The notes beneath the pieces are model-generated. The model was not told the DNA's origin and did not search any database. It worked only from the letters and a program-made list of their open reading frames with translations. The translations under genes were made by a program, and so were the position numbers. DNA of 64,000 bases from Paramacrobiotus metropolitanus. Taxonomy: Eukaryota; Tardigrada; Eutardigrada; Parachela; Macrobiotidae. The stretch lies in contig NW_026570418.1 of NCBI RefSeq assembly GCF_019649055.1, forward strand, positions 93,525-157,524. The letters are read 5' to 3'. Each line of letters begins with the position of its first letter. The first letter of the stretch is position 1. This document shows, piece after piece, positions 11,787-24,900 of this stretch.

Positions 11787-13440
11787 TTATTGTCGTGACT
11801 CGTGAGTGTCTGCTGCCTCGAATTGGGCTCGGCCCTGAATGTGCGTGGACGTTAAACCATTAAAACTCAGTACAAATGCCTCACACAACTGGTCGATCTC
11901 ATTCTGCAGCCGTTGCCACGCCGTTTGGATTCTTGCCCATCACGCGGAGCCGTTCTCCCGGTCGTCGCCGCTCTTCTGGTCGTCGCCGCTCTCCACGCCC
12001 GCAGTATGCATGTCCACGAGATTCCACAAATCCGCTGCCACATCCCGGTGACATCGCCACCGCTCCCTGGATCCGCGTGAGCAAACGTCATGCGAGTGCG
12101 AGCTGCCATTTCCCAGCAGCGTCGCCACTGACTGCGACCGGCGCCTAACCAGCGGATGGCATACCGATGCGGATCCAACAACAGGGTGCATTCTGGGCGG
12201 AAAGAGATGGCCTTCAAGCGCTGTGCTCCGCAGCGGGACGCCAGGAATTTCAAGGCATGGCTCGTGTCCTGCACCCAGCCCGCATCGTCTCCCCGAATCA
12301 TCAGGCGCTGTGTGGACGCACTCAGCCGGCGGACCATGAAGGCGGTGAGGGGATAGTCGGCGTGGTTTTCACTGCACCGGGGAATCGTGAGGAAGCACAT
12401 TAACACCGGCGACTGCAGAACGACCGCCCAGCGGCTGCATACACGCTGAAGGCGCGTCTGTTGCATAATGTACGCGTGGGAGAAGACCTCCAGCTGCAAT
12501 ACCACCGGCAGCCGCAGCGGAGCGCTGTTAATCACCGGCGGAGTGTCCGTCACGATGCGCAGCGTTTGGTATATTATCATCCTGGGAAGAGCCTTCATTA
12601 AGCGGCTGGCAAACTGATAGAAGCGTGCCTGCACAATCACCAAACATGCGAGAATTGTTGCTGCAATAACTGATAAAACAAAACCGATAAAATAAAAAGC
12701 ATATAAATAATGAAACAAACTGAATGCTATCAGTGAAAAATAAAATAACGATGAAAAATTACCTGCCGGCAGTGTGTGCGTTCAGTGTACGTCCAGGTGC
12801 AGCCGTCATCCATACGCTGCAGAAACCGAAACGGAATGATTGCATACTCCAAGGACCGCTGCGAAATGAACGTTTTGTCCCGACGCTCGTCCAACAGATG
12901 GCGCTGCATCGCCTTGGACTAGAGCGCCAGCTGTGCCATTAAGCGCACATGTCCCTTGAAAAACATTCCTGGACCGATAACGAGGCCGGAAAAGTATTCC
13001 TCCCCGTAGTACGCTCGCAACTCGGCATCGCTCCGCGGCCCACTGGCTAGAGCGCAGCAGGGTTAACGCAGCCGCTGCGGCGGGATGACATGGAGGGGTC
13101 CATCCGGCACGCCTTCCGCATTCAGCAGCTGCAACACGCCCACCTCCCCCGGCCAGCCGCTGCCCTGCTGTTGTGGGAAGGACATGGGAGCGGGCACCCA
13201 TGGCCGCTGGGACGCAGCAGCACTTGCACCGACTGCCGCTTATCGGGACGGGGCTACCACATATGCAGCAACGTCAGCATTTCGAAGACACGGTGGAAGG
13301 GCGTTAAAGTCGATATAGATGTCCATCACCCGCGACGTCCACCACGCGGCCGTAACGCAGATGACCGCTCTCCTCCGAGACGTCTACACTGCCGCTTCGC
13401 AGCACATCTCGTAGCGTTCCACAGTGCCTTTTAAGCGCGA
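11787..13440 (-). pseudogene. decayed F-box-like gene with one recognisable intron
   Basis: A GC-rich island reads on the minus strand as a multi-domain protein split across frames. In order it shows an N-terminal motif (SGHLRYGRVVDVAGDG, then LYIDFNALPP), a middle block (VQVLLRPSGHG... GVPDGPLHVIPPQRLR), a segment (RAYYGEEYFSGLVIGPGMFF ... CTWTYTERTHCRQ), then an F-box-like stretch (LEVFSHAYIMQQTRLQRVC, SRWAVVLQSP). Exon 1 ends at 12763 (CAG|GTAATT) and exon 2 starts at 12628 (GTGCAG|GCACGC). Both are phase 0, so a 134-bp intron is credible. The frame is broken by several shifts (near 13330, 13240 and 12150), in-frame stops (for instance TAG after MAQLAL) and a TGA before WARIQTAWQRLQ. It resembles the gene at 26345-27987 and is probably a dead paralogue. 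The domain assignment relies on memory of tardigrade F-box-like proteins. Confidence 0.55.
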
Positions 13441-14250
13441 TGCGTACTTACGGGTAGACAGCTGGAAACGAAGCAAAAGCCAACATTCTAACCACGGCGG
13501 ACGCAAGAAACAGCGTCTTTGACGATAGAACCGAGCAGAGACGAAGACTTTTGCGGGAAACGTCACTGAGGACTGCACGGAACGCTGGAACAAGCTATTC
13601 GTTAACTAATATTTATAATTGTTATGGTGCTCGTGTAACAGTATATACTCCAGACGGCTAACGTATTTATATGTTCGTAATTGTTCCCACCGTAGAATGT
13701 AAAGGTCATCTAAAATTTTGTTGCGCTCCCTTTAACACCTATTATTCGTACTTCGTAGTATGAATGTTCGCAATATGAATGTCATAACAGGTAGCTAATA
13801 TACAGTACAGTAGATATATAGCCAGCGGATGACTGGTAACAACAACATCTCGGTGGCACTCGATACAAAAATTAATACGAACAAGTAGGTACAAAACTCT
13901 ACGCTGTCTACAGTATTTATCTAGTTATTGTAATGACGTAATGTTATGCAGCGCTGCGACTAAATTCATGAACACCATAGCTAGTTATAAAGTCAAAATA
14001 ACGGCGCTAATGTTTTGGTGTAGCGCATTTGCCGCCAATAACGTTCAAGCAGATATCGCGCTGACAGTCTCAATATAACTCGCAAGTACCGGTATCTGTT
14101 CAAAATTTATTGAATTACATTTTAATGATTAACCACATGGAATACAGGTTTCAAACAAAAAAAATCCACACAACAGCAAATCTACCAATCCTGAACACAT
14201 GACAAACGAGATTAGCCGTTAGCGAAAGTCTAAAAGACAGAGCCCCCACA
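13441..14250. other. gene-free stretch
   Basis: AT-rich with many short palindromic words. Nothing recognisable as gene or element. Confidence 0.5.
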
Positions 14251-14650
14251 TGCCACACAAACTAGGTCACTGGTTAGCGGTCGAAACGCAAAGCGTTGAA
14301 TTAATAAACCCAGATCACATCGTGTGCAACAAGCAGAAAATCCCTCTCCAAACTTCCACGTCCTATTCACCAGTCCACAGAGCTCGGAAGATTCACCATT
14401 CAGGAGGTTCATGAAGATGGCCAAAGACAGTTGAATGAAATGAACGAAGCAGCAATGGAAATGCCAGGGTCCCCCAGGGTTCCAGAGTCCAGATCCACGG
14501 TTCCCATCTTCACCAGGCACGAAAGAAGCTCACACGGAACACCAAAGCAATGCACTAGCTAGGCCACTGGTTAATGGTCGAAACGCAGAGCGTTGAATTG
14601 CTAACCCCAGATCACATCGAGCACAGCGCCCAGAAATCCCCCGCAGTCCG
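14250..14650. repeat. diverged direct duplication with a conserved internal hairpin
   Basis: About 80 bp starting at 14262 (CACTGGTTAGCGGTCGAAAC) recurs at about 14568 (CACTGGTTAATGGTCGAAAC), followed in both by GCGTTGAATT and CCCAGATCACATCG. Each copy can fold: outer CTGGTTA with TAACC or TAAACC, inner AACGC with GCGTT around a 3-nt loop. The loop differs between copies while the stem is kept. Antiparallel open frames over both copies share an AFRPLTS-like peptide, but that simply follows from the duplication. Confidence 0.5.
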
Positions 14651-14862
14651 CCCCCGTGGCCAGCTAAATCCTCCCCGAGGCCCAAACCCGAACCCCCGCA
14701 GGGCTCCATCCAAAAGACAGGGAAAGGGTGCGACATCAGATCAGCAGTCATGAGTAAGAGCAGTAATGAGTATCAAGGAATGGAGAAATGCGCTGGAAGG
14801 CAGTAAATAAGGCGCTCCAGTAACGATGGGCCCGTGATGAATAACTGCGCGAGATGGTTTGT

Positions 14863-14897
14863 CCCTGCCAATCTGGTTTGAACCAGAATTGGCAGGG
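14863..14897. repeat. 16-17-bp hairpin
   Basis: CCCTGCCAATCTGGTT is inverted as AACCAGAATTGGCAGGG with a single bulged base and a 2-nt loop. Small palindrome with no associated terminator or gene. Confidence 0.7.
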
Positions 14898-17800
14898 CTT
14901 CTTATTTGGTCGAAAAAACTTACCAAAAGCCACTTGGATCGCAAGAAAAAACAAGACCTCTAGACAAGTCTGTCTAGAGAAAAAAATTTTTAAGTTTTGC
15001 AGATTTAGGTAGGAAATTGATCTTTACAGGAACAAAAATTTATTGGTTATAGAACTTTTTAACTCGTTAAACAACAAACAACAAAAGGCTGTGATACGAG
15101 TAGGCGTACACAGTGCACAGATACATAGTGTGTTCAAACTTATTGAACTTCAGGTTGAGAACTGGGGAGTGTAATAATAATCAAGACAAAAAAGGCGTGC
15201 AAACACAAATTAAGCTATCTATTACTTACGCTGTACGCATATTGGCATAATAGTCGAATAATGAGAATGCATACACAAATTAATAAAATTTATGTCCTCG
15301 TAATCCGTCCCACTATGATCGTATCCAACTAGATAACATCCATAAACTGAAAGGTAACGACAGGTGCCGGAATTTCTCGATATTCAGAAATTGCGCCGTA
15401 CTCAAAGCCAGGTATTAAAAAGTACGCAGCAGATTTTAATACACACACCGCCCAGCAAATTGTTGCTATACCATCGGTTGGCTTATCATGATTAATTTTC
15501 GCCGTTATGTACAACGGGCTAAGCAATAAGCTACCAAAACAAGAAGATAAGGACCCTGTGAATGTAATGGTGTGTATACTGTATGTATAGTATATGGCGC
15601 CAGTTTTTTTGGAAAAACAGCGAAGTTGAAACGCACGTGCGTATAACAGACAATTGCGTCGAACCGGCACCAAAGCAGATTAATCATTAAAACACGACAC
15701 CGTTGGCCACCCTGCTGGATCAGGTCTGTGTCAAAACACGAGTGTAAAGCGCGTTAGAAAGCGCGGTTTCACTCGGTAACAGCTAATATTCTCTCTAATA
15801 ACAGCCATATTCTCTCTTCAGAATTTAATGATCTCGTAATGTTTATACAGGCAGTAACAAATTATTATCACTACAGTTCCAGCTTTCCTTCCGGTCCGGA
15901 ACTGTTTGTCTTCAATAATACTGCATGGCGTGGAGTGCTGCTGCCCACTGGGTATGTTTGATTAGATCATTAGAATTGCAGTGCTGAATCATTATTATGA
16001 GATGCAGTATTAGTATCGTTAAAAATAATTTTCTATTTACATTTAGCACGCGGTCAATCTAATTCGTGCTTCGCGCTGTGTTATTTCAATTTCGTTACTT
16101 GTACACATAATTAGCGCTTTGACGTACTACAAGCTTATCCCGTAATTTCCATCGTAATGTATAGATAGCACGTACTCTGCATATAGCGTGAAATTTTCGT
16201 TATAATTTCTGCCACTACGCTACGTCTACAATGGCAAATTTACTATTTAAGGTGAAGTTAATATTTTATTACATAATTCAAAATCGATGGTTCTTACTCG
16301 TAATTTATGTAGATCGATATTTGGCAAGTATCAGCCATGCCAAATGAGGCCTGTCGATCGTAAAAAATATCCCGTGACGCGCTGTCGTATGGAGTTTAAC
16401 ATAACTCGTGAATTTATATTTTGTCGCTGTGTATGTAATAGAAATGTTAATGTATGTTATAGAAATTACGGGACAACCTTGTAAACGTAAGCGCAGTTTT
16501 TGGTAATAACCATTGGCACACTCCAGTCTTCAGTAGGACAACGTTGCACAGCATGGACTGAGTATTCATACCAGAATGTATTTTACTGTAGAGTGACAGT
16601 GGTACGAATTTTAAGTTTGGGATTATTACGTGTCTCAGGTGTCTGTTTTTCTACTTTGTTGCACTATTATACTGCAGTGCGGTCAACCAAAATAATAATT
16701 AGTAAAATTAAATTAATAAGCCAGTACCACTGCTCGCGAGCTTCTATGTTTTAAATTGTTTCCATAAAATTATGTTAACACTCGCACAATTTCTACTGCC
16801 GCCTAGGCGCAATAAATACTTAAAAAATCCACAGAAACTTCAGTTTTTATCAAAACTTCTTTAACTACCTATGTATTCCAAGGGAATTTTATTGGCTACA
16901 AAACAACGTAAAAGAATTTCTTGAAAACGTTGGCGTTGTGACGTTAGAAAACAAAAAGGGGAACCATGTAGAATCGCACTGTACTCATGTTTCTTGCATT
17001 TACGGAAGAATAGAATTTTGTTTTCGTATTCTGTCGACGTACGATGTTAGTTTTTGTTATGCGATACAATTTGATTCCAATAAAAGCGTTGGGATAAATT
17101 TTATTCGAAAACTGGAAGGGACGTCTCGCAAGAGGGTGACTGTAAAAAAACACTTGTTCTGAGCAGCATTCGTCTCTCCGAACAGGTTTTGTCACTGAAT
17201 GCGCCGAATCGCTTGTGGCTACAGTAGTCAGTAGTTCATTGTTTACGATTTTTCTACGCTTCTCAGTTTTTTAATGGGTTTTGCTGTTTCGCATGCATTA
17301 TTTCCTCTGGTTAGTTTTAAGATTTCAGTCATTTCACGTTTGGAAATTTCAACTGCTCGCGAGGTCAACCTCGGAACCACTACATCATGTGATGTGGCTC
17401 ACGTAGGATAATAACTGGATGACTATTTACGCGTTTATCATGGTTATTTCGTCCTAACAGCACACTGAAGTCCTTCGTTACGATTATTATCTCTAGTGGG
17501 CTTCAGAATTTTACGAGAGTGCTCACGTTTTTTGAAAAGACATCATATTGTCGACTGCCATAGCGTTGAAGTCAACCCCTTTCTAATTTATGCTTCGTGG
17601 GTTCGACGATTAACCTGGGCTATACTGCCGTGTCGAAACCTTGTTGTTACCTAAGTTTTTACTACATTATCCTGGACTGCCGTCAGTTATCAGCAGACCT
17701 TGAAACCTTTTTTGTAGATCTGGGAGTTGACTCCAGATAGCACGACATCATAGCTGCTATCAAAAAAAGGAACCTGAACACACTTCGAACACTGCTGGGG

Positions 17801-18959
17801 CTGCTCAATCGCTTGTCATTGCAATAATAGTGTTGCAGCACTGGAATTGTAGTTTACGAATGGTGTCAGAATACGTTGGAACCAAAACGGGTCGACCAAG
17901 GCACTTTTAAATTTTCATTGGAATGTAATAAAAGTTAAAATCGTAATGATCGGCCAACGTAAAAATATAAACAGCTAAGATACTGCAAAATAGAAATTCG
18001 AATTGGAATTTAAAATTTGGCGCAAGTGCCTGGAAGTCTTGTAAGACAGCCGGAAATGGGCGTATTGCAAGAACGTGATTGGCGCTGCCTGGCCGGCGCA
18101 CAGGAAAAGCCGACGTAAATCGAACGTGAAATTGTGCGAGTGTTAATTGTGTTTCGGGTTTGGCCCATCAATAATTAAATACTTTATAGCTCTCAATTTA
18201 CTTGTACCTGCAAGCGAACCACCAAATATGAGTGTGCAGAAAAATTTTTTTCTAAGGAAAACACTTAGACATGAATAAGCCTTCAGCAAGTGCGGTGGTT
18301 GTATTTTGCCAAGGCGCTGTACTGTTTAAGCTGCCAACTGCCAAGCCTAATTAATATAGCATATCACAGACGTGATTTGTGATATACGTATATATATATT
18401 TTTAATTGTTAGTATAGAGTTCATGTTGCAATTACAGCAGACAGATAAGAAAAGCTGGAACAAGCTGTTCCTAACTTCCGCGTCTGTCTATTTTTTAAAG
18501 GGGAAAGATGGAAAGTAGACAACAATAGTAATGTTTCTCTCACTTTGCCAGTTCAGTTGCCTAGTTCAGTTGGCCATCAGACCGGTGTTCTAACGTCAAC
18601 AGCAACAAAGTGAACAAACTGTACAGTAAAAAGCAATTTTCACAAAATTTTTTGCATTTATTCATAATCAATGCAGTTGCGAATGCCTACGTATGGGTTT
18701 CCGTAGGAAACGTACCAAAGATGTTATTAGCATATGCCTTGTGATTCATTTTTATTGCGGCGCTTTGTGCAGACGTCAATACAGCGTGACCTTTTAAAAT
18801 TTTTGTTCCGGTTCTTACTCATGCACTTGGTGCTTGACCATTGCGGTTAGCGCTGTACATGATAAATTGACTGTGTGCTGGTAACATTTTCAAAAATTAT
18901 AGAGTTGACCAACCATTCCGAATGTGATTCCTACGTGCAGTGTCACATTTTATGTGGCA
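14898..18959. other. gene-free stretch
   Basis: I read both strands and see no family motif, TIR pair or long repeat that I can support. Open frames are below 115 codons and look random. Confidence 0.45.
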
Positions 18960-19069
18960 TCTGCCAGGTTTCATCGCTTGCCAGTTGCCAGAGACTCCAG
19001 CTTTTATCGCATGCCATGCCATTGGCAGTGCCACTGGCAGGTGCCACTGCCACGTTTTACCCCCTGCCC
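18960..19069. repeat. degraded end of a TGCCACTGGCA-type foldback element
   Basis: Overlapping GCCACTGGCAGGTGCCACTG-type words end in CCACGTTTTACCCCCTGCC. That matches the terminus of the foldback at 34064-34980 (CCACGTTTTATCCCCTGCC). The other arm is not clear, so this is a remnant or solo end. Confidence 0.55.
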
Positions 19070-19760
19070 AATTCAACAACTGAGCAGAAAAGCCAAATGC
19101 CGGTCAACAATTTGTCGGTCAGCCGGTTGTGTAAGGCAGCAACATGCCGGTCATCAAACTGTCGGGCAGCGAATTCAAGGTAATTGAGGAGCTATCGCAA
19201 GCAAGGCATCTCCACAACCGTTTTTGTCAATGACTGGTAGTCTGGTAACGATATCGACATTATTAAGTTGTCCCCATGAGTTTCCAGCAAACCACAAAGG
19301 TTCAAAACACCACAGTAAACCAAGTTTAAGTAAACCATGGATCTCGTTTGTTGGGGGTGCAAAAAAAGGAAGTTTAGGCTCGATAACTCATGGCTGCTCA
19401 TCTCGGCGTTATCTCTGCATAACGCCATGTAAATTTCGGCGTTTCAGTCTTTGTTTACAGAAAAATGGAGAAAAATCTTGTACTGACTGGAAGGCAATTT
19501 AGGCCGATCATGTCCTGTTCTAAAAGCCAAGTGATTAACAACTGAAGGTTTCTTATCAGACTACTGACGTTAGCGACACAGACATTGTAACACAAAACGA
19601 AACTGGAAAACCAGAAATACCAAACAGTCACACGTAATCTCCGCGCTGCAATGTTTGCAGTTAGAACACAAAATTTAAAAGGTCAAATTCCAGCTGTACG
19701 GGCCTGTTTAGGTTCTCTCCAAAGTAGTTGTTGTTGCTGTTCTGTTCTTCTGGCGACTTA
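19070..19760. other. gene-free stretch
   Basis: Nothing recognisable. It may be downstream or intronic DNA of the TIL-domain gene. Confidence 0.4.
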
Positions 19761-20052
19761 TCATCCCGGTGATCGCAGGCGAGGATCCTTCAAAAGGCTC
19801 CCAAACATGTTCATTGTTGAGGGCGTGCATGTCGACGCCGGTATGCAGGCGCCGACGGCGCTGCGAACATATCCCGGTAGGCACATGCACCCGGCTTTGC
19901 AGAATTTGACGGGGCAATTGGGAGTGCGGTTGCTGCAGGTCGGGTCGCACAGTGCACAACTGCCGCGCCTCTCGTTGCAGTTACAGCCCTGGTTCAGGGA
20001 TGGGTCGCAATGAGCCGCGCCACCCGTTACCGGGATCGTAACCAGGCCCATG
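19761..20052 (-). CDS. exon encoding a TIL (trypsin inhibitor-like) cysteine-rich domain
   Basis: A minus-strand frame of 96 codons contains a complete ten-cysteine TIL signature. Numbered from the ATG at 20051, the cysteines are C25, C32, C35, C39, C46, C51, C55, C57, C69 and C75, with CDPTC, CKAGCMCLPGYVR and CIPASTC in the usual spacing. Two extra cysteines precede it (C15, C23). TIL domains are small five-disulphide secreted modules. Many inhibit serine proteases, and others occur in mucins and similar extracellular proteins. The ATG is preceded by TTTGTAG, a good 3' splice site (AG at 20053-20054), and the first residues (MGLVTIPVTGGAAHC) are not a convincing signal peptide. This is therefore probably an internal or last exon, with the signal peptide encoded upstream. 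The frame ends with a short tail (SLLKDPRLRSPG) and a stop. Inhibitor activity is inference. Confidence 0.7.
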
Positions 20053-20054
20053 CT

Positions 20055-20785
20055 ACAAAGATTTATAGGTTCAGACTAGAAAACGTAAAATCGGAAGGAA
20101 GATAATTATAACTGCTGGTGAAGTATTAATCCCTGATGTCTGGAAAATGCGAGACATACAGTTTATGACGAAACGGTCGACTCCCGGCTATAGCTTTGTT
20201 CCGTGTTATGGGCTACCACGCTTATTATTCCAGTTTTTGGTTAGAAAAGCCGGTTTTGTCAAAGTGTTGCTTTGGTCGTGTAAGACACACAATAATACTG
20301 AGCAATGCGCCATGTACAGAGTACACACGTACGCTTTGTCTCCAAGCGGTAAAGTTGGTTTAAGCAGAATCGTTCGTTATGAAACAGAATACTCGGTGTG
20401 GGAGCGCTCGACCATTTTCTCCTGTCTATTAACCCGGTCGACATCATGCATGCCAATTGGCACGGTGAAGGACCAAATTTCTGTTAGTTGTTCTAGCGCT
20501 CATACAGTGTGTTTGTTGGTTCCGTTTCAAAGAAGAAGAGTGGAAGTATGGTTTAAAAAATGAAATTGCATAGTACAGCAATACTACAGAGTTGTGGGAA
20601 TGACCAAAGGTGGACAAAAGCTACCAAACCAGGTTCGCGGAGGTCAGCCACCCGCCCAGAAACTCGAGCATGAGATAATTACGCAAAAAATCATTCTTTA
20701 AGTATGCATAGGACTTTATTCAAAAATGAGCAGGTCGTACTTGCACAGGTGGACACCGTCCGACCACGATCATTCTAAAAATCTG
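20055..20785. other. gene-free stretch upstream of the TIL exon
   Basis: A 138-codon plus-strand frame (20147-20563) is present but has no recognisable motif. The upstream exon expected for the TIL gene was not identified. Confidence 0.35.
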
Positions 20786-22059
20786 TGCCAGTTTTGGCAC
20801 GCATGGGTTTGGTACTATTTAATGCCAGAAGTTTGAAATTCTGTATAAAAACATCGAATCAAGATAAAAAATTGCACGTACAATTAAAAAATCTCACTAA
20901 TTTAACCCTTTTTAGTGGTCGTAATTCAGTGGCCATCAAAGTGACCAGTGGTCACTCAAGGTGAAAAAATCTCTAAAATCGCCTTATTGGAAATAAGCCC
21001 GAAAATTAAGAAAACTAGGCACAGACATACGCACTAACAATTGTTTTTGGCATTCCCGTAAGTGCGTAAAACCACCTGTATTAGGGCGTGTACTTTTACT
21101 AAAAAATGTGCAACTAAAAAATAAAAAAGTTTGCATTTTGGTGTCGCTGACGATGCTATATCAGCGCATGAACAAGCGTAACTGCCGGATTAACAACCAC
21201 CTTGTAGCCTCGCCGTATCACAACTTTTGTAATGACGGGAATTGTGTAATGGCACTTCAGTTCTTTTAATTTATATACTCTTAAGCACTTTACGAGTGCA
21301 CACATTAAATGCATTTTCTGTTAACTAATCCAAAAGCAGTTAATACATATCCGGAAACTTCCGGTCAGTACACAAAGAGTGTCCATTTCTGCAGTTGACT
21401 TAGCTGCTTTCTAAGTTAGGGTAAATAAGTCTCGCCGATTTTCGTTGCGTCTAATTAATACTTAATAATTAGAAAACATTCAGCATTACAATAGGTTTAA
21501 CATTATCGCCATAATAAAGGTACTTACATTAACGTAAATTCTGTTCCATCAAGATTGCATAGCGAAATGGTCCTCTACACTACTGCCCAGCGTCTGGCGT
21601 TGTCTCTGACAACGCCAGTCCATGACAGCCGCAGTCCAGCACAGCGAACTGAGACAGCTGTATGCATTTATTTATCAAGCAGGATCAAACGGAGCGCTGG
21701 TCAAAGTAAAATGCTGTTTGATATACTTCGCGCGTTTCCTCATAGACAACGTTTTTGTGCTTGCATAGTGCTAACCGATTTTTCCTTGATCATAAGCGTT
21801 TCTATCTGTTTTTCGTGATATACTGACCACTTTATATCATGTTTGTGGTTTGCCAGCTATGATCGGCAGTTTTAAACATTTTTCATTCTGCTGACCACTG
21901 GTCATCCTGCTGACCATCTAAATTACCTAACTGAATAGCGCTCTTCGAGGTGTTTCACTTAAGCTAAACTATGCTCGTGTACGATATTTTTGTGAATTGT
22001 CATTTGAGTAAAACTATACAGTGCCAATTGGCTCAGTTCCCATGCGTGCCATTTTGGCA
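20786..22059. mobile_element. putative 1.27-kb non-autonomous TIR element
   Basis: TGCCAGTTTTGGCACGCATG (20786-20805, continuing GG) is matched inverted at 22039-22059 (CCCATGCGTGCCATTTTGGC, then A). A second inverted pair lies inside: GTGACCAGTGGTCACTC near 20940-20956 and CTGACCACTGGTCATCC near 21890-21906. No target duplication is evident and no transposase is encoded. The interior is AT-rich with only a random-looking 87-codon frame. Confidence 0.45.
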
Positions 22060-24369
22060 TCATAGCGTCCTGCTTGACCTATGGTCACAAAAATTCAACA
22101 AAAAATAATTTTTCTTAATTGAATTATTTGGTCGAAGATTACCAATTTTCAATCCGGTATTCCTATCCCTTCTGGTACCCGGCGTTAGTAGGTTAAGGCT
22201 ACCACGGCAACAGCATTCTGTTAATTACCAAATGCACAGCTTCCTTACCGGCCTTCCGTGGGATTCCCACCAGATTCCGTAGGGTTCTGCGCACTGATGC
22301 TTCCATTGAACAGGATTACCGCGCCGCTGATGACAGCAAGCGCAGTTGTGCGTTGCAGCAGCATTGCGGTACAACTAATATCTAGAGAAAGCAATGCCGT
22401 GAGATTTGCGCAAGGGTACTGTACGGGCTGGCTGAAAGAAATAAATTCAGCAGAGTCGGATGTCGGTAGTATTTATGCGCTCTGGTGCAGTGCTCGCAAT
22501 TTCTGGCTGTTTTGGCCGTCAGGCTAATGTCTGGTCGTAGTAATTGAATTTGGCGCATCTCGAATTCGTCTGGAAATTCACCGTTATTGGACAACCTGCG
22601 GGTAAAATATATCGAGTCATAAATCGCTGCCTTAATCAACTCAAGTACTGCAATGTCGTTTGATTGACTAAATAATGGAAATTTTATCGTCAATGATTCG
22701 ACTGGCTTTTTCTGTTTGCTAAGCTGGTTGGTTCCAACAAATTGATCTTAACGGAGCAACAAATGAATTTTAGCTGTCGCCCAAGGCAGCAGACGCGCAT
22801 GTGATGCTGCACTGAATGTCATTAATTCTGCAGCTGAACAAAACTGCATTTCCTAGTCGGCTTAGCAAAAATACTGTACCGGGGATTATAAATTTACAAT
22901 TCAGTGTGGAAAGTCTCATAAAAGCCTCAAGAAAGTACATCCATAGAGGCAAGCACATTCGGTAATAATTTTTCGGAAGTATTCCCTGCAGAAGATCTTT
23001 ATCGTAAACCCAACACGATCTAAAAATCGTAACTCAAATACGCGCAATAAAAATACAATAAAATTTTTGAATGCGTCCAATACGATTTACGAATACAGAG
23101 ATTCGAAGGCTTTCGGCACCGGAACGAGGTAGAGCGGCAATTCAGACACTTATGTCGCATTACCGTTATTATCCTCGATCATGTTATACATGTACTCATA
23201 CAGTGATCTGTAATTGTCCATGAAATCTGTAAACCATGGAATCAGATAAACTTTCCGATAGAAACGCCCTCGAGAAACGCCCGTAGAAATCTTAGTGAGA
23301 TGTATCATCTTGTTATGAGACCACCCCGACCAGCATCCTTTGTCCAACCCTTGGAGGACACATTGTGGGCCACTAAACAACTTTGCCGAGCGCGGCAAAT
23401 GAAATGCCTCATCCAACAAATTGTCTGCAGTCGATCGGCGAGAAAATGTTATGCTGCAACAGCCGAAAAGGTTAAAAAGAAAACTAAAGTGCCACAGCCA
23501 AATGCTTCTAAATGCTGAATTTATGTTTGTTAACTGCTCCAACTCAACATGGCATTGTTGTTTAAAACGATTGGACAGGATTCCAATTTTCCGCTGCACT
23601 ACGATTTTTATTGACTTGAGGGTCAGAAGCAACTTCAAGCAGCACTGCTGCATTTTGCATCTACCTTTGGTTTACGTATTTTAATCGCTTAATTCTTTCT
23701 TCATTATTATTAATAAGTGTCGCTTTCTAGCAAAAACGAGTCTGGCCTGTTGATCCATCGCGGCGAATGATGTAATAGTTAATATGGGTGCTGGACTTGC
23801 AGTAGTGAAACAGGAGGTACAGTATTTATTCAACAGTTAAGTGCCGACGAATGTACAGAGAGTGCGGTTTCTGCTACGAATCTTTTACTCGGCTGCTTAG
23901 GAGATCCGAAAATTAACTACCCAATTGTTTTAGTCGCTAATTTAAATTTTTGCAAACTGAAATTTTCCGCCATCACGTTTTACAGTTCATTCAGAGTATT
24001 TTCCGCTTTGTATTTCTCATTGCATTATCCGTCGCTGGAAAAAACGAAACGAGAAAAAACGCTATGCAAACAGTTTTGCAATGAGCAGGAAAGACCCATC
24101 TAAAGTATACGTATCGGGGCCCAAGGATGGCACCGCGTTTACTTTAGCAGTTCCATCGGCAAAATGCTGTCGTAGTTCCTCTTGCTATTCGGTATATTGT
24201 CGAAGGCGATCAGATCTGGATGGCGAGTAGAGGATTGATTAGTTCACTGCGTACTTCTTTCTACGCCCGTCCGGCTTTGTATCCAATCCAGTTTTGCATC
24301 CAGCTCTTTGCTTTATGTCATCTACCCACAACGGCGAACGCTATTCAACAATGAGTATTTTGCCACGTG
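22060..24369. other. gene-free stretch with one unassigned frame
   Basis: The only notable frame is 23150-23653 on the minus strand (167 codons). It contains protein-like patches such as CWSGWSHNKMIHLTKISTG but no family motif that I recognise. I do not call it a gene. Confidence 0.35.
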
Positions 24370-24900
24370 ATAGTAAACTAATAATGTCGGTTGATCTGTA
24401 TGCGCAGTGTCTGCTTGACAATATTGCGATACTGAAAACCTGACAACCTTCTTGCGATCGGCGTAAAAAGTATCGCCGAAAAGCACTGACATAAAACATT
24501 TTCTTTAGAATTTTTATTTATTGTGTTTGCGTTTGCGGTAATACACCTTTATTACTATTTAGCTACGAATATCGGCAAAAAAGGTACAAATTAAATGAAG
24601 CAGTATAAATGCTGAGACAGAAACATTAAGATTTTGCGGTCTAAACCCTGTTTTTGAAGTTTACCCTTGCAAAAAAAAAAGCTGCTGTGTGCCATCGGCC
24701 ATCGTTCTACGATGTTCTGTTTATCACTTTGCATTGATTTTGTGGAATGTACTGTATCAATGAGCATTATGTTTTATGAGGGAAATAAATGATCGATGAT
24801 TTTCGGAAATTTTCAAACCAAGAAACACCTGTAGAGGAATTTGTTTTGTTAAAGTATTTCAGTTTCGCGATGTCAGGATTAATAAATTTTCGGTATAGCA
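24370..24900 (+). repeat. dispersed repeat, copy 1 (partner at 38850-39390)
   Basis: Shares an ordered series of words with 38850-39390: TATGCGCAGTGTC(T/C)GC, TTTGCGTTTG(C/T)GGT, TGCCATCG(..)TTCTACGA and TTGGTAAAG or TTGTTAAAG followed by TATTT, and a GCGATGTCA or GAGATGTCA end. Divergence is roughly 25-30 % by eye. No ORF. Confidence 0.55.

Noticed and set aside
11787-12000. TGA recoding (GSA-stop-WARIQ) in the F-box-like locus
   Set aside because: Other frameshifts and stops in the same locus point to ordinary pseudogene decay.
12806-13201. 131-codon minus-strand frame as a separate gene
   Set aside because: It runs in a shifted frame over the pseudogene exon, whose meaningful peptide is in the neighbouring frame.
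13090-13434. Plus-strand 114-codon frame
   Set aside because: Shadow of the GC-rich minus-strand pseudogene.
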